A stretch of DNA of 64,000 nt from Tumebacillus permanentifrigoris (GTDB lineage: Bacteria; Bacillota; Bacilli; Tumebacillales; Tumebacillaceae): contig NZ_QGGL01000003.1 of assembly GCF_003148565.1 (NCBI RefSeq), positions 124,001 to 188,000 of the forward strand, given 5' to 3'. The notes under the pieces were generated by a model. The model ran no database searches. It was not told the origin of the DNA and worked only from the letters and a program-made list of their open reading frames with translations. How positions within the stretch are numbered: position 1 is the stretch's first letter; each line of letters starts with the position of its first letter. The position numbers and the translations under genes were made by a program. Shown here piece after piece: positions 8,021 through 15,207 of the stretch.

Positions 8021-8053
8021 ACTTGATAGGGTATACTAAGTCAGTTATCAAGT
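8021..8053 (+). promoter_or_regulatory. Inverted repeat across the dnaD promoter region
   Basis: ACTTGATA (8021-8028) and TATCAAGT (8046-8053) form an 8-base perfect inverted repeat that surrounds a -10-like TATACT (8032-8037), 20-50 bases before dnaD. It could be an operator or a 5' mRNA hairpin. No clear -35 element is present. Confidence 0.45.
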
Positions 8054-8072
8054 TACAAAGGGGGCTACACGG

Positions 8073-8846
8073 ATGATTCAGAGACAAGACGATGTGTTGA
8101 CGGTTCTCCTGACATCCGGTTTTTTAACCGTGCCAAGCCTGTTGTTGCAGTCGTACAAGCAACTGGGGTTGTCGGACGAAGAGATGATGCTCGTGATGCA
8201 CTTGTTCCAGTTCCGCCAAGAAGGCGTTGAGTTTCCGACGCCAGCGCAGATCGGGCAACGGATGTCGGTGCATGAGGACATGCTGATGTCGGTGCTTGGG
8301 ACTTTGCAGCGCATGGGATTCTTGGAGATCGGCGAAGACCAGATCGACTTGCACCCACTGTACCGCAAGCTGATCGAATTCCACGAACCCAAGCAGAAAA
8401 AACCACTCGCCAGCCTCGACCTGCTGGAGAAAAAGGAACAAAATCCCTTCACCGTGTTCGAGCAAGAATTCGGACGCCCGCTGTCTCCGCTCGAATGTGA
8501 GATGATCATCAAGTGGATGGATGAGGACCGATACCGCGAGGAACTGATTCGCGAAGCCTTGCGCGAGGCTGTCCTGTCCGGGAAGTTCAACTTCAAATAT
8601 ATCGACCGTATTCTGTTCGAATGGCAGAAGGTCAACATCCGCACGCTCCAAGAGCTGAACGTACACCGCGAACAATACCGCAACCGGATGCCTGGCAGTC
8701 GCCAGCGTCAAGGTCAACAGCAATCGCGCCAACCATCATCCGCACAACAACAATCGCAACAACGCCCTGGCTCCGCTCCTGCACAGGAGCAAGACGGGCA
8801 AGAGAACAAATACGACGCCTTCTACCGCATGTACGGACGCGAGTAG
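8073..8846 (+). CDS. dnaD: Replication initiation/primosome protein DnaD
   Basis: 257 residues. N-terminal winged-helix DDBH1 domain (about 20-115, 'LSDEEMMLVMHLFQFRQEG'), C-terminal DDBH2 domain (about 130-205) with the YxxxIxxxW motif in 'YIDRILFEWQ', then a Gln/Ser-rich disordered tail longer than in B. subtilis (232 residues) ending with a conserved short helix 'YDAFYRMYGRE'. DnaD acts with DnaB and DnaI to load the replicative helicase at oriC and at stalled forks. GGGGGC precedes the ATG at 8073. The usual downstream nth gene is absent. Confidence 0.93.
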   Translation: MIQRQDDVLTVLLTSGFLTVPSLLLQSYKQLGLSDEEMMLVMHLFQFRQEGVEFPTPAQIGQRMSVHEDMLMSVLGTLQRMGFLEIGEDQIDLHPLYRKLIEFHEPKQKKPLASLDLLEKKEQNPFTVFEQEFGRPLSPLECEMIIKWMDEDRYREELIREALREAVLSGKFNFKYIDRILFEWQKVNIRTLQELNVHREQYRNRMPGSRQRQGQQQSRQPSSAQQQSQQRPGSAPAQEQDGQENKYDAFYRMYGRE

Positions 8847-8854
8847 ATCAGCAA

Positions 8855-8893
8855 AAGACCCGGGACCGCCAACGCGCGGCTCCGGGTCTTTTT
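8855..8893. terminator. Terminator between convergent dnaD and small gene
   Basis: AAGACCCGG and CCGGGTCTT form a strong stem followed by TTTTT on the plus strand. It serves dnaD; the leftward gene 8893-9129 ends exactly at its edge. Confidence 0.9.
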
Positions 8894-9129
8894 TACACCT
8901 TCATGGCTTCTTGCACCACCTCTGGGGGTTGGTGATGCTGCTCTTGCTCTTGCTTGAACACCGGACGCGTGCCGACGAACACCCAGACGGTCTTGGCGAT
9001 GAGGAAGCGAGAACTGCGGTACGTGAAGCGAGCGATCTTCAACACTGGGCGGAAGATCCGAATCGAGGCGATGACCGTGGTGCGTCGTGTCGACGTGCGT
9101 TTCAGGTCTTCCATTAAAACAAGGGACAT
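8893..9129 (-). CDS. Small basic hypothetical protein
   Basis: 78 residues starting at ATG 9129, chosen because AGGAGG lies ten bases upstream; the longer open frame upstream has no ribosome site. The protein is strongly basic in its first 60 residues ('DLKRTSTRRTTVIASIRIFRPVLKIARFTYRSSR') with one amphipathic/hydrophobic stretch 'FLIAKTVWVFVG' and ends in a Gln/Glu-rich tail. I do not recognise the family. A peripheral membrane or nucleic-acid-binding role is conceivable but unsupported. Confidence 0.6.
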   Translation of the reverse strand: MSLVLMEDLKRTSTRRTTVIASIRIFRPVLKIARFTYRSSRFLIAKTVWVFVGTRPVFKQEQEQHHQPPEVVQEAMKV

Positions 9130-9205
9130 GATGAGTGCACCTCCTGAAGCTTGTGGATGATCTACATTACGCGGGTCTACGCTTGCCCTAGACCGTTTTT
9201 CGACA

Positions 9206-9355
9206 ATGTCATCTCGCACCGTCGAAAAACTAAAGCTGAATCATGCGAAACAATATACGCGCATCCTGCTGGCACTGGGCAACGAAATCGAGGGACCAGA
9301 GGAAGTGCGCGAGGGCTGGATCGTGCGTTGGCGGCCACGTAAAAAGCGGGTGTAA
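9206..9355 (+). CDS. Possible 49-residue basic protein
   Basis: ATG 9206 to TAA 9353-9355 encodes a short protein starting MSSRTVEKLKLNHAKQY and ending 'GWIVRWRPRKKRV'. Its composition (helical N-terminus, acidic turn 'NEIEGPEEVREG', basic end) looks protein-like, but no Shine-Dalgarno sequence precedes the ATG, so translation is uncertain. No family recognised. Confidence 0.35.
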   Translation: MSSRTVEKLKLNHAKQYTRILLALGNEIEGPEEVREGWIVRWRPRKKRV

Positions 9356-9421
9356 TCTGGACACATAGCTTTTTCTCCTACGAAAATACTAGCGGTACGG
9401 TCGAAAAAGGGAAATTTTTGC

Positions 9422-9441
9422 CGAATAGTATGTTATATTCG
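9422..9441. promoter_or_regulatory. Inverted repeat upstream of metallophosphoesterase gene
   Basis: CGAATA (9422-9427) and TATTCG (9436-9441) form a spaced palindrome about 35 bases before the start, in the position of a promoter. It could be an operator; the regulator is not identifiable. Confidence 0.3.
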
Positions 9442-9474
9442 AACTACATATCAAAACGGAGAGGAGCTGGAGAG

Positions 9475-10788
9475 ATGAAAAGGTTGGCTCTATCCTTGGT
9501 GCTTACGGGCGCGTTCTGTTGGTTCGCGCCTGTAGAACCAGCCCATGCCGAGTTGCCGCTGCAGGTTGTCTTGAACGGACAGCGGGTGCAATTCGATGCA
9601 CAACCGGAGATCGTCAATGACCGCACGATGGTGCCGATCCGTGCCATTGCCGAATCGATGGGCGCCCAAGTGGCGCTCTCCGGCACCAACTTTTTTACCA
9701 TTCAAAAAGGGGACAAGCACATCCGCATCGTCTGGAACTCGCGGACGGCGTATGTCAATGACAAGCCGTTTCAGTTGCCAGTTCCCGCGTATGTCAAAAA
9801 CGATCGCACCTACGTGCCGGTGCGATTCGTCGGAGAATCCTTGCAAGCGTCCGTCGGGTTCGTGCCGCCCACGAACACGGTGGAAATCCGCACGGCGGCC
9901 GATGACCGCACACTGCGGTTCCCTGTGTTGAGCGATGTGCATGTACAAGCCTCCGATAAGCGCTCGCAGGACAAACTCCGTGCGACCCTGAAGGACTTGT
10001 ACGAGGTCGACCCGGCGGCTGATGCGCTGGTGATGAACGGAGACCTCGGCAACGGCAAGCAGAGTGATTACGATACGTTACGGGCGTTGGTCGATGCCAA
10101 TCCCCACCCGGCGACGATGCTGTACAACATCGGGAATCACGAATTCTACAATGCGTGGTTTGATAAAAACGGCCGCTACAGTCCGAATACGTTCCCCAAT
10201 GGCGAGACAGAGCAGGCGGCGATCCAGCGCTTTTTGAAACTGTCTGGGGAGCAAAAGGTCTACTACGATCGGTGGATCAAGGGCTACCACTTCCTGTTCC
10301 TCGGATCGGAGAAGTCACGGCAGTCCGATCTGAGCATCGGGGATGACGCGTGGCTGTCAACGCAACAGTTGACATGGTTGAAGCAGAAGCTGGCGGAGCA
10401 GGCGAAGTCCGGGCAGCCGATTTTCGTGTTCCTGCACCAGCCGTTGCCCAACACGGTGTCGGGATCGTGGGTGGAGGGCGCGAACCGTGCGGTCGTGCAG
10501 CATGAGCAGCTCAAATCAATCCTCGCCGCCTATCCGCAAGTGTTCCTGTTCAGCGGGCATACGCACTGGCAGTTGAACCTGCCGCGCACGATGGTGCGCG
10601 ATGGATTTACGATGGTCAACTCATCCGGGGAGATTGAGGTGGATTCGGGCGGCGGCATGGCTGTGACGCCTGAGAGCAGTGAGGGGTTGTATGTGGAGGT
10701 CCATCCAGATCGCGTGCTCGTCCGGGGGCGTGATTTTAATAGGAAGCGTTGGGTGCCGGAAGCACAGTTTACGGTGCCTTTGAAGTAG
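9475..10788 (+). CDS. Secreted metallophosphoesterase with stalk domain
   Basis: 437 residues. A signal peptide (about 1-24, ending AHA) is followed by a copper-amine-oxidase N-terminal-like 'stalk' domain (about 28-140) with two repeats of the type 'NDRTMVPIRAIAESMGAQV' and 'NDRTYVPVRFVGESLQASV', and then a calcineurin-like phosphoesterase domain. Metal-binding motifs are visible: SDVH at 153-156, NGD in 'MNGDLGNG', GNHE at 220-223, FLHQP, and GHTH at 361-364. Expected to hydrolyse a phosphoester outside the cell; the substrate is unknown. Start taken at ATG 9475 after GGAGAGGAG; the upstream in-frame ATG at 9418 would put residues before the signal peptide. Confidence 0.9.
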   Translation: MKRLALSLVLTGAFCWFAPVEPAHAELPLQVVLNGQRVQFDAQPEIVNDRTMVPIRAIAESMGAQVALSGTNFFTIQKGDKHIRIVWNSRTAYVNDKPFQLPVPAYVKNDRTYVPVRFVGESLQASVGFVPPTNTVEIRTAADDRTLRFPVLSDVHVQASDKRSQDKLRATLKDLYEVDPAADALVMNGDLGNGKQSDYDTLRALVDANPHPATMLYNIGNHEFYNAWFDKNGRYSPNTFPNGETEQAAIQRFLKLSGEQKVYYDRWIKGYHFLFLGSEKSRQSDLSIGDDAWLSTQQLTWLKQKLAEQAKSGQPIFVFLHQPLPNTVSGSWVEGANRAVVQHEQLKSILAAYPQVFLFSGHTHWQLNLPRTMVRDGFTMVNSSGEIEVDSGGGMAVTPESSEGLYVEVHPDRVLVRGRDFNRKRWVPEAQFTVPLK

Positions 10789-10875
10789 CCCCGCTGTGTC
10801 GAACAGGGATTTGAACGCGGGGAGGGTACTCGTTAGGCGCTAGGCGGAGGGTTTCACTTTTAACCTATCCATTTT

Positions 10876-10914
10876 TGCATAAATCTCTCTCATTAAAGGG
10901 AGATTTTTTTTTGA
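10876..10914 (+). terminator. Terminator after metallophosphoesterase
   Basis: AAATCTC and GAGATTT form a short stem followed by eight T. Confidence 0.6.
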
Positions 10915-11000
10915 TTACAAGGGAGGATTTTGTCAAATAGGGCCGAACTATGTAGATTGTGCTCATGTGGGAGAATGAACTGTAGGCGGAGGCGACAGCA

Positions 11001-12026
11001 TTGAAAAAATTCGCAACTAGTATATTCGCACTTTTCGCTCTTTTTGGAGTGAGCGCCGATGCACTTGCAGCGGGTCCGATCGCTGTAGTGATTGACGGCA
11101 AGATCCAGAATTACGGAGTAGCCCCCGTGATGTACAAAAGCCGCACGCTCGTTCCGATGCGCGGCATCTTCGAGTCGCTCGGGGCCAAGGTCTCATGGGA
11201 CGGAGCCACAGACACGGTCACTGCAACGCGGGGCTCCTCGACTGTCAAACTGACCCTCAATTCGCCGATTGCCTACCGCGATGGACGAGCGGTCACACTG
11301 GACAGCGAACCGCTGTTGATCGAGGATCGCACGATGGTGCCGATCCGCTTTATCGGGGAATCGCTCGGTGTGACGGTTGGGTGGGATGAGGCCCTCCAAC
11401 GTGTCTTGATCACTACGAAGACCAACCCGAGCCCGAATCCAGCGACGCCAGGCACTCCGCAACCGACTCAACCTGATCCGCAATACCAATACATCGCGTT
11501 CCCGCACCCGATCAACACGTCCTTGATCACCAAAAAAGAAAACCGCTCCTATGCCAAGCGCTTGGAGACGGGTTACTTTGTCGTACACGAGACTGTCTCC
11601 AAGAGCACGGCACGCGGGCAGTTGAACTATTTTAACACGCAGGATGCCGATGCCAATGCGCATGTCTTCATCGACTGGACGGAGGTTTTGCTGACGCTGC
11701 CGACCGACGAAATTTCCTGGACGGTGGGCAAGCCGGCGAACAACTTCACATTCAACATGGAACTCTGCCACGTCAAGACAGCAGCCGACTTTGCCAAGGA
11801 GTGGGAGATTGCCACCACGTACACCGCGAAGTGGTGCCTCGATCTCGGGCGTGATCCGCTGCAGGTGATCCGATCGCACCATGAGATCGCCACGACGTTT
11901 GGCGGGACGGACCACACCGACCCGGACGATTACTTCAAGGAATTTGGCAAGACGATGGACAACTTCCGCCAAGACGTTGCCAAAAAAGTCGAAACCATGA
12001 AGGCACAGGGCAAGCGCTGGTCATAA
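11001..12026 (+). CDS. Secreted stalk-domain N-acetylmuramoyl-L-alanine amidase
   Basis: 341 residues. TTG start after GGCGGAGGCG; signal peptide about 1-24 (ALA cut). Residues about 25-135 form the same copper-amine-oxidase-type stalk domain as the previous gene ('KSRTLVPMRGIFESLGAKV', 'EDRTMVPIRFIGESLGVTV'). A Pro/Thr linker (about 145-160) leads to an Amidase_2/PGRP-like domain with 'GYFVVHETVS', 'NAHVFIDWTEVLLTLP', 'SWTVG' and 'VIRSHHEI'; the two histidine blocks and the late Asp are the expected zinc ligands. It should cut the amide between MurNAc and the stem peptide, in the wall. Two successive secreted enzymes with the same stalk suggest a lineage habit of display on the wall. Confidence 0.88.
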   Translation: MKKFATSIFALFALFGVSADALAAGPIAVVIDGKIQNYGVAPVMYKSRTLVPMRGIFESLGAKVSWDGATDTVTATRGSSTVKLTLNSPIAYRDGRAVTLDSEPLLIEDRTMVPIRFIGESLGVTVGWDEALQRVLITTKTNPSPNPATPGTPQPTQPDPQYQYIAFPHPINTSLITKKENRSYAKRLETGYFVVHETVSKSTARGQLNYFNTQDADANAHVFIDWTEVLLTLPTDEISWTVGKPANNFTFNMELCHVKTAADFAKEWEIATTYTAKWCLDLGRDPLQVIRSHHEIATTFGGTDHTDPDDYFKEFGKTMDNFRQDVAKKVETMKAQGKRWS

Positions 12027-12060
12027 AAAAACCTCCGTCAAATGACGGAGGTTTTTTGCT
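12025..12060. terminator. Bidirectional terminator
   Basis: AAAAAACCTCCGTCA pairs with TGACGGAGGTTTTTT; it serves both the amidase gene and the convergent oppA-like gene. Confidence 0.9.
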
Positions 12061-12068
12061 TGCATTGC

Positions 12069-13718
12069 TTATTTGTTGCTCTTGCCTTCGATGTACACGC
12101 CTTTGAGGTCGTAGTCCGGTGCGGACATGCTGGTCTGCCAGCCTTTGACGTAAGGGCGGGAAACGCCGGAGGAAGCGCGGAAGAAGATCGGGCCAACCGG
12201 CATGTCTTCCATCAGGAGCTTCTCTGCATCATACAGGTATTGCATGCGCTTCTTGGAATCCGCTTCTTTTTGAGCGGAGGAGATCAGCTCATCGTACTTG
12301 GAGTTGGAGTAGCCGTTTTCGTTGAAGTCGCCATCGGTGATCCACATGTCGAGGAAGGTCATCGGATCGTTGTAGTCAGCGCCCCACAGGGAGACAACCA
12401 TATCGTAGTCGCGAGCGGTGGTGCGTTGCAGGCGGAGTTTGAACGGTACGTTTTCGACTTCGATATCGACGCCGAGGTTTTGGCGCCATTGTTCCTTGAG
12501 GAACTCGGACGCTTTTTTGGAAACGTCGCCATCGTCAGACAGCAACTTGATTTTCGGCAGTTCGGTCAGGCCGACTTCTTTCAGACCTTCTGCGAGCAGA
12601 TCTTTAGCTTTTGCAGTGTTTTCTTTGCGCTTCAGCAGATCGCCATTGTCTTTGCGGAAGTCGCCGCCGTTGCCGTTGGAGGTGCCGGTCGGAACGAAGC
12701 CAGTCGCACCAGCAGTCCCGTTGTGGTAGACGATGTCTGCATATTGATCACCATCGATCGCGTAGGTCAGCGCTTTGCGGACCTTCGGGGAGGTGAGAGC
12801 TTTCACTTTTTCGTTGTACTGGATGTAGCCGTTGGTGAGTTCCGGGATGACCACATATTCCGGGGTGCCTTTGTAACGGTCTACTTGGTCACGAACGAGG
12901 CCGATTCGGTCGAGCTGGCCTGCTTGGTACAGGTTTTCGAGCGCGCCGGAGTCTTTTACGACTTGGTAGTTGACCTTCTCCAGCTTGACGTTCGCTTTGT
13001 CCCAGTAGTTGTCGTTTTTCACGAGGGTTGCGGATTGCTCATGCACCCACTCGGTCATTTTGAACGGGCCGTTGGACAGAACTTTGTCTGCATCTGCGCC
13101 GTACTTGGTGCCTTGTGCTTCTACATATTCCTTCTTCTGCGGGAAGAAGAGCGGGAAGGACATCTGTTCTGCGAAGAACGGAACCGGTTTGTCCAAGGTT
13201 ACTTCAAGGGTTTTGTCATCCTTGGCTTTTACGCCGACTTCATCGACGGAGCCTTTGCCGGAGTTGAATGCGTTGCCGCCTTTGACCCAACCAACCATGA
13301 AGGCGTACTGGGACGCGGTTTTCGGATCGAGGGTGCGCTTCCAAGAGTATTCGAAGTCTTTGGCGGTGACGGCAGAACCGTCAGACCATTTGGCATCGTC
13401 GCGCAGGTTGAAGGTGTAGGTCAGGCCGTCTGCCGAGACTTTCCAGTCCTTCGCTACGCCCGGTGCTGCTTTGCCGTCTTTGTCGAGGCGGGTCAGGCCT
13501 TCGTTGACTTGGCCGAGCATACGGAAGGCGAGGTTATCGGTCGCTTTCGAAACATCAAGAGTTGGAACTTCATCAGAGAGAGCCAGGTTGATTACCTGCT
13601 CGTCGTTGCCTTTGCTATCACCAGACGCGGAGTCTGTGGAGTTGCCGCAACCTGCGAGTGCCACGCTGGAGAGCATGGTGACTGCGAGGCCGATACCAAG
13701 CCATTTTTTCGTTTTCAT
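12069..13718 (-). CDS. Oligopeptide ABC transporter substrate-binding lipoprotein (OppA family)
   Basis: 549 residues, solute-binding protein family 5. Lipobox LAGC gives a lipidated Cys24 after a signal peptide. Family signatures include 'LNEGLTRLDKDGKAAPGVAKDWKVS'-type sequence near residue 75, 'YTFNLRDDAKWSDGSAVTAKDFEYSWKRTLDP' and a C-terminal 'YDMVVSLWGADYNDPMTFLDMW'. It should bind peptides at the outer membrane face of the cell. No permease or ATPase genes are adjacent, so it is an orphan binding protein that would have to use an Opp permease encoded elsewhere. The opposite strand has a very long open frame, a by-product of codon bias. Confidence 0.92.
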   Translation of the reverse strand: MKTKKWLGIGLAVTMLSSVALAGCGNSTDSASGDSKGNDEQVINLALSDEVPTLDVSKATDNLAFRMLGQVNEGLTRLDKDGKAAPGVAKDWKVSADGLTYTFNLRDDAKWSDGSAVTAKDFEYSWKRTLDPKTASQYAFMVGWVKGGNAFNSGKGSVDEVGVKAKDDKTLEVTLDKPVPFFAEQMSFPLFFPQKKEYVEAQGTKYGADADKVLSNGPFKMTEWVHEQSATLVKNDNYWDKANVKLEKVNYQVVKDSGALENLYQAGQLDRIGLVRDQVDRYKGTPEYVVIPELTNGYIQYNEKVKALTSPKVRKALTYAIDGDQYADIVYHNGTAGATGFVPTGTSNGNGGDFRKDNGDLLKRKENTAKAKDLLAEGLKEVGLTELPKIKLLSDDGDVSKKASEFLKEQWRQNLGVDIEVENVPFKLRLQRTTARDYDMVVSLWGADYNDPMTFLDMWITDGDFNENGYSNSKYDELISSAQKEADSKKRMQYLYDAEKLLMEDMPVGPIFFRASSGVSRPYVKGWQTSMSAPDYDLKGVYIEGKSNK

Positions 13719-13965
13719 GTGCGTAAATCCCCCTAATCATACAGTGCTATATATTTCTGTGCCCAATGAGTCGTAGCATAACATAAGACACTCAAAATTG
13801 AGAAGCGTTACACTTGGGTGATTTTTTTTTCTTGCGTGAGTAATCTCTCTTTTTCAAACGAAATCTCATGGATGCTCATGAATGAAGAGGGGGAGGGATG
13901 GAAAGGTAGCGCATGGGGGAAACTTAGTAGACTCTCGAATTTCAGGACAGAACAGGAGAAAAACC

Positions 13966-15060
13966 ATGTTACGCGACCTTTTTGTCAACTCATGCATACT
14001 GGTCACGTTTATTTTTACAGGCAGTTTGGTGTTGCAAAAGCGCGTTATCGAACAGCATCGTTGGCGCAATCAGGTGTTGTTTGGACTGGTTGCTGGCGGG
14101 ATGGGCATCGTGCTGATGCAATTTTCGGTGCGGGTGACGGCGACGACGATTTTGGATATGCGTCATCTGGCGGTCGTGTTGGCGGCGATTTTCGCAGGTC
14201 CAGGGGCGGCGATGACCACGGCAGTCGTACTGGCAATCGCGCGAATCTTGCTGTTCGGCGGGCTCTCCCCTTCGTCCGAATTGGCGGCGTCGACGATGTT
14301 GCTGATCGGGCTCGGGTGTGTCTGGTTGACACAGCGTTCGTGGAGCAGTTGGCGGAAATTCACGATCATGAACGTGTACGGCTTGAGTGTGGTCTCTGTG
14401 ACCTTGTATTTGCTGGTTCGCGATTGGGCAATTTTGCGCAGGTTGTATGTCTTTTATTGGATATTTGGTTTGTTGATGGGAGCGCTCACCACGTACTTGA
14501 CGCTCTATGTCTTACGCGTTAGGGCGTTGTATTTCCAGTTGGAGGAGTATTCGACGAAGGACTTTCTCACCGGCTTGAACAACGTTCGCAAGTTTGACGA
14601 AGTATTTAATGAGATGATGAACCAGGCACAGGTGCGTGAGGAGCAATTGTCCTTGCTGTTGCTCGATATCGACCACTTCAAACAAATCAACGATACCTAC
14701 GGACATCCTGGAGGAGATCAGGTGCTGCGGGACTTGGGCCATGTGCTGGCCCGTGCTTGTCGGTCGTTTGATGTGGTGTCGCGCAATGGGGGCGAGGAAT
14801 TTACGATGTTGTTGCCGGACTGTTCGCATGAACAAGCCTGCGAGGTGGCGGAACGCGTGCGCCGGATGGTGGAGAAGCATCTGTTCCGGTTGCCTGCGGG
14901 CGGCACGATCCGCATCTCGGTCTCGATCGGCGTTGCCACCTATTCAGAGACAGCTCAGACGCAATACGAAGTGTACCAACAGGCGGACGATGCGCTGTAC
15001 TCGGCAAAACGTCTCGGGCGCAACCGCGTCATCTCGGCGCAAGTCAGGTCCCGAAGTTGA
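13966..15060 (+). CDS. Diguanylate cyclase with 5TM receptor domain
   Basis: 364 residues. N-terminal five-transmembrane receptor domain of the LytS/YhcK type (about 1-185), then a GGDEF domain (about 205-360) starting 'DFLTGLNNVRKFDEV'. The active site reads GGEEF at 275-279, a functional variant, and the inhibitory RxxD site is present (RSFD, 266-269). It should make c-di-GMP from two GTP at the membrane. ATG 13966 follows AGGAG with seven-base spacing. A c-di-GMP riboswitch lies 2.6 kb downstream (about 17650-17750, opposite strand), so sensing and output of this messenger are locally clustered. Confidence 0.92.
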   Translation: MLRDLFVNSCILVTFIFTGSLVLQKRVIEQHRWRNQVLFGLVAGGMGIVLMQFSVRVTATTILDMRHLAVVLAAIFAGPGAAMTTAVVLAIARILLFGGLSPSSELAASTMLLIGLGCVWLTQRSWSSWRKFTIMNVYGLSVVSVTLYLLVRDWAILRRLYVFYWIFGLLMGALTTYLTLYVLRVRALYFQLEEYSTKDFLTGLNNVRKFDEVFNEMMNQAQVREEQLSLLLLDIDHFKQINDTYGHPGGDQVLRDLGHVLARACRSFDVVSRNGGEEFTMLLPDCSHEQACEVAERVRRMVEKHLFRLPAGGTIRISVSIGVATYSETAQTQYEVYQQADDALYSAKRLGRNRVISAQVRSRS

Positions 15061-15093
15061 AAAAAACCGATGCTCCCGGCATCGGTTTTTTCA
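15057..15093 (+). terminator. Terminator after diguanylate cyclase
   Basis: AAAAACCGATGC and GCATCGGTTTTTT form a strong stem with a TCCCG loop. Confidence 0.9.
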
Positions 15094-15207
15094 TGTTAGT
15101 GGTGGGACGTTAGTTTAATGAGGGAAACATATTTTGCCCCTAAACAGGATGTGCCTTGGGAGATGTCGAATTCACGTCGAGGCTTGTTGTGGAAAGGGGT
15201 AGTAACG

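Noticed and set aside
12042-13736. Very long open frame (564 codons) on the plus strand opposite the oppA-like gene
   Set aside because: It mirrors the strong codon bias of the minus-strand gene, which has a lipobox, family motifs and a ribosome site; the plus-strand product is low-complexity and Val/Phe/Ala-rich with no domain.
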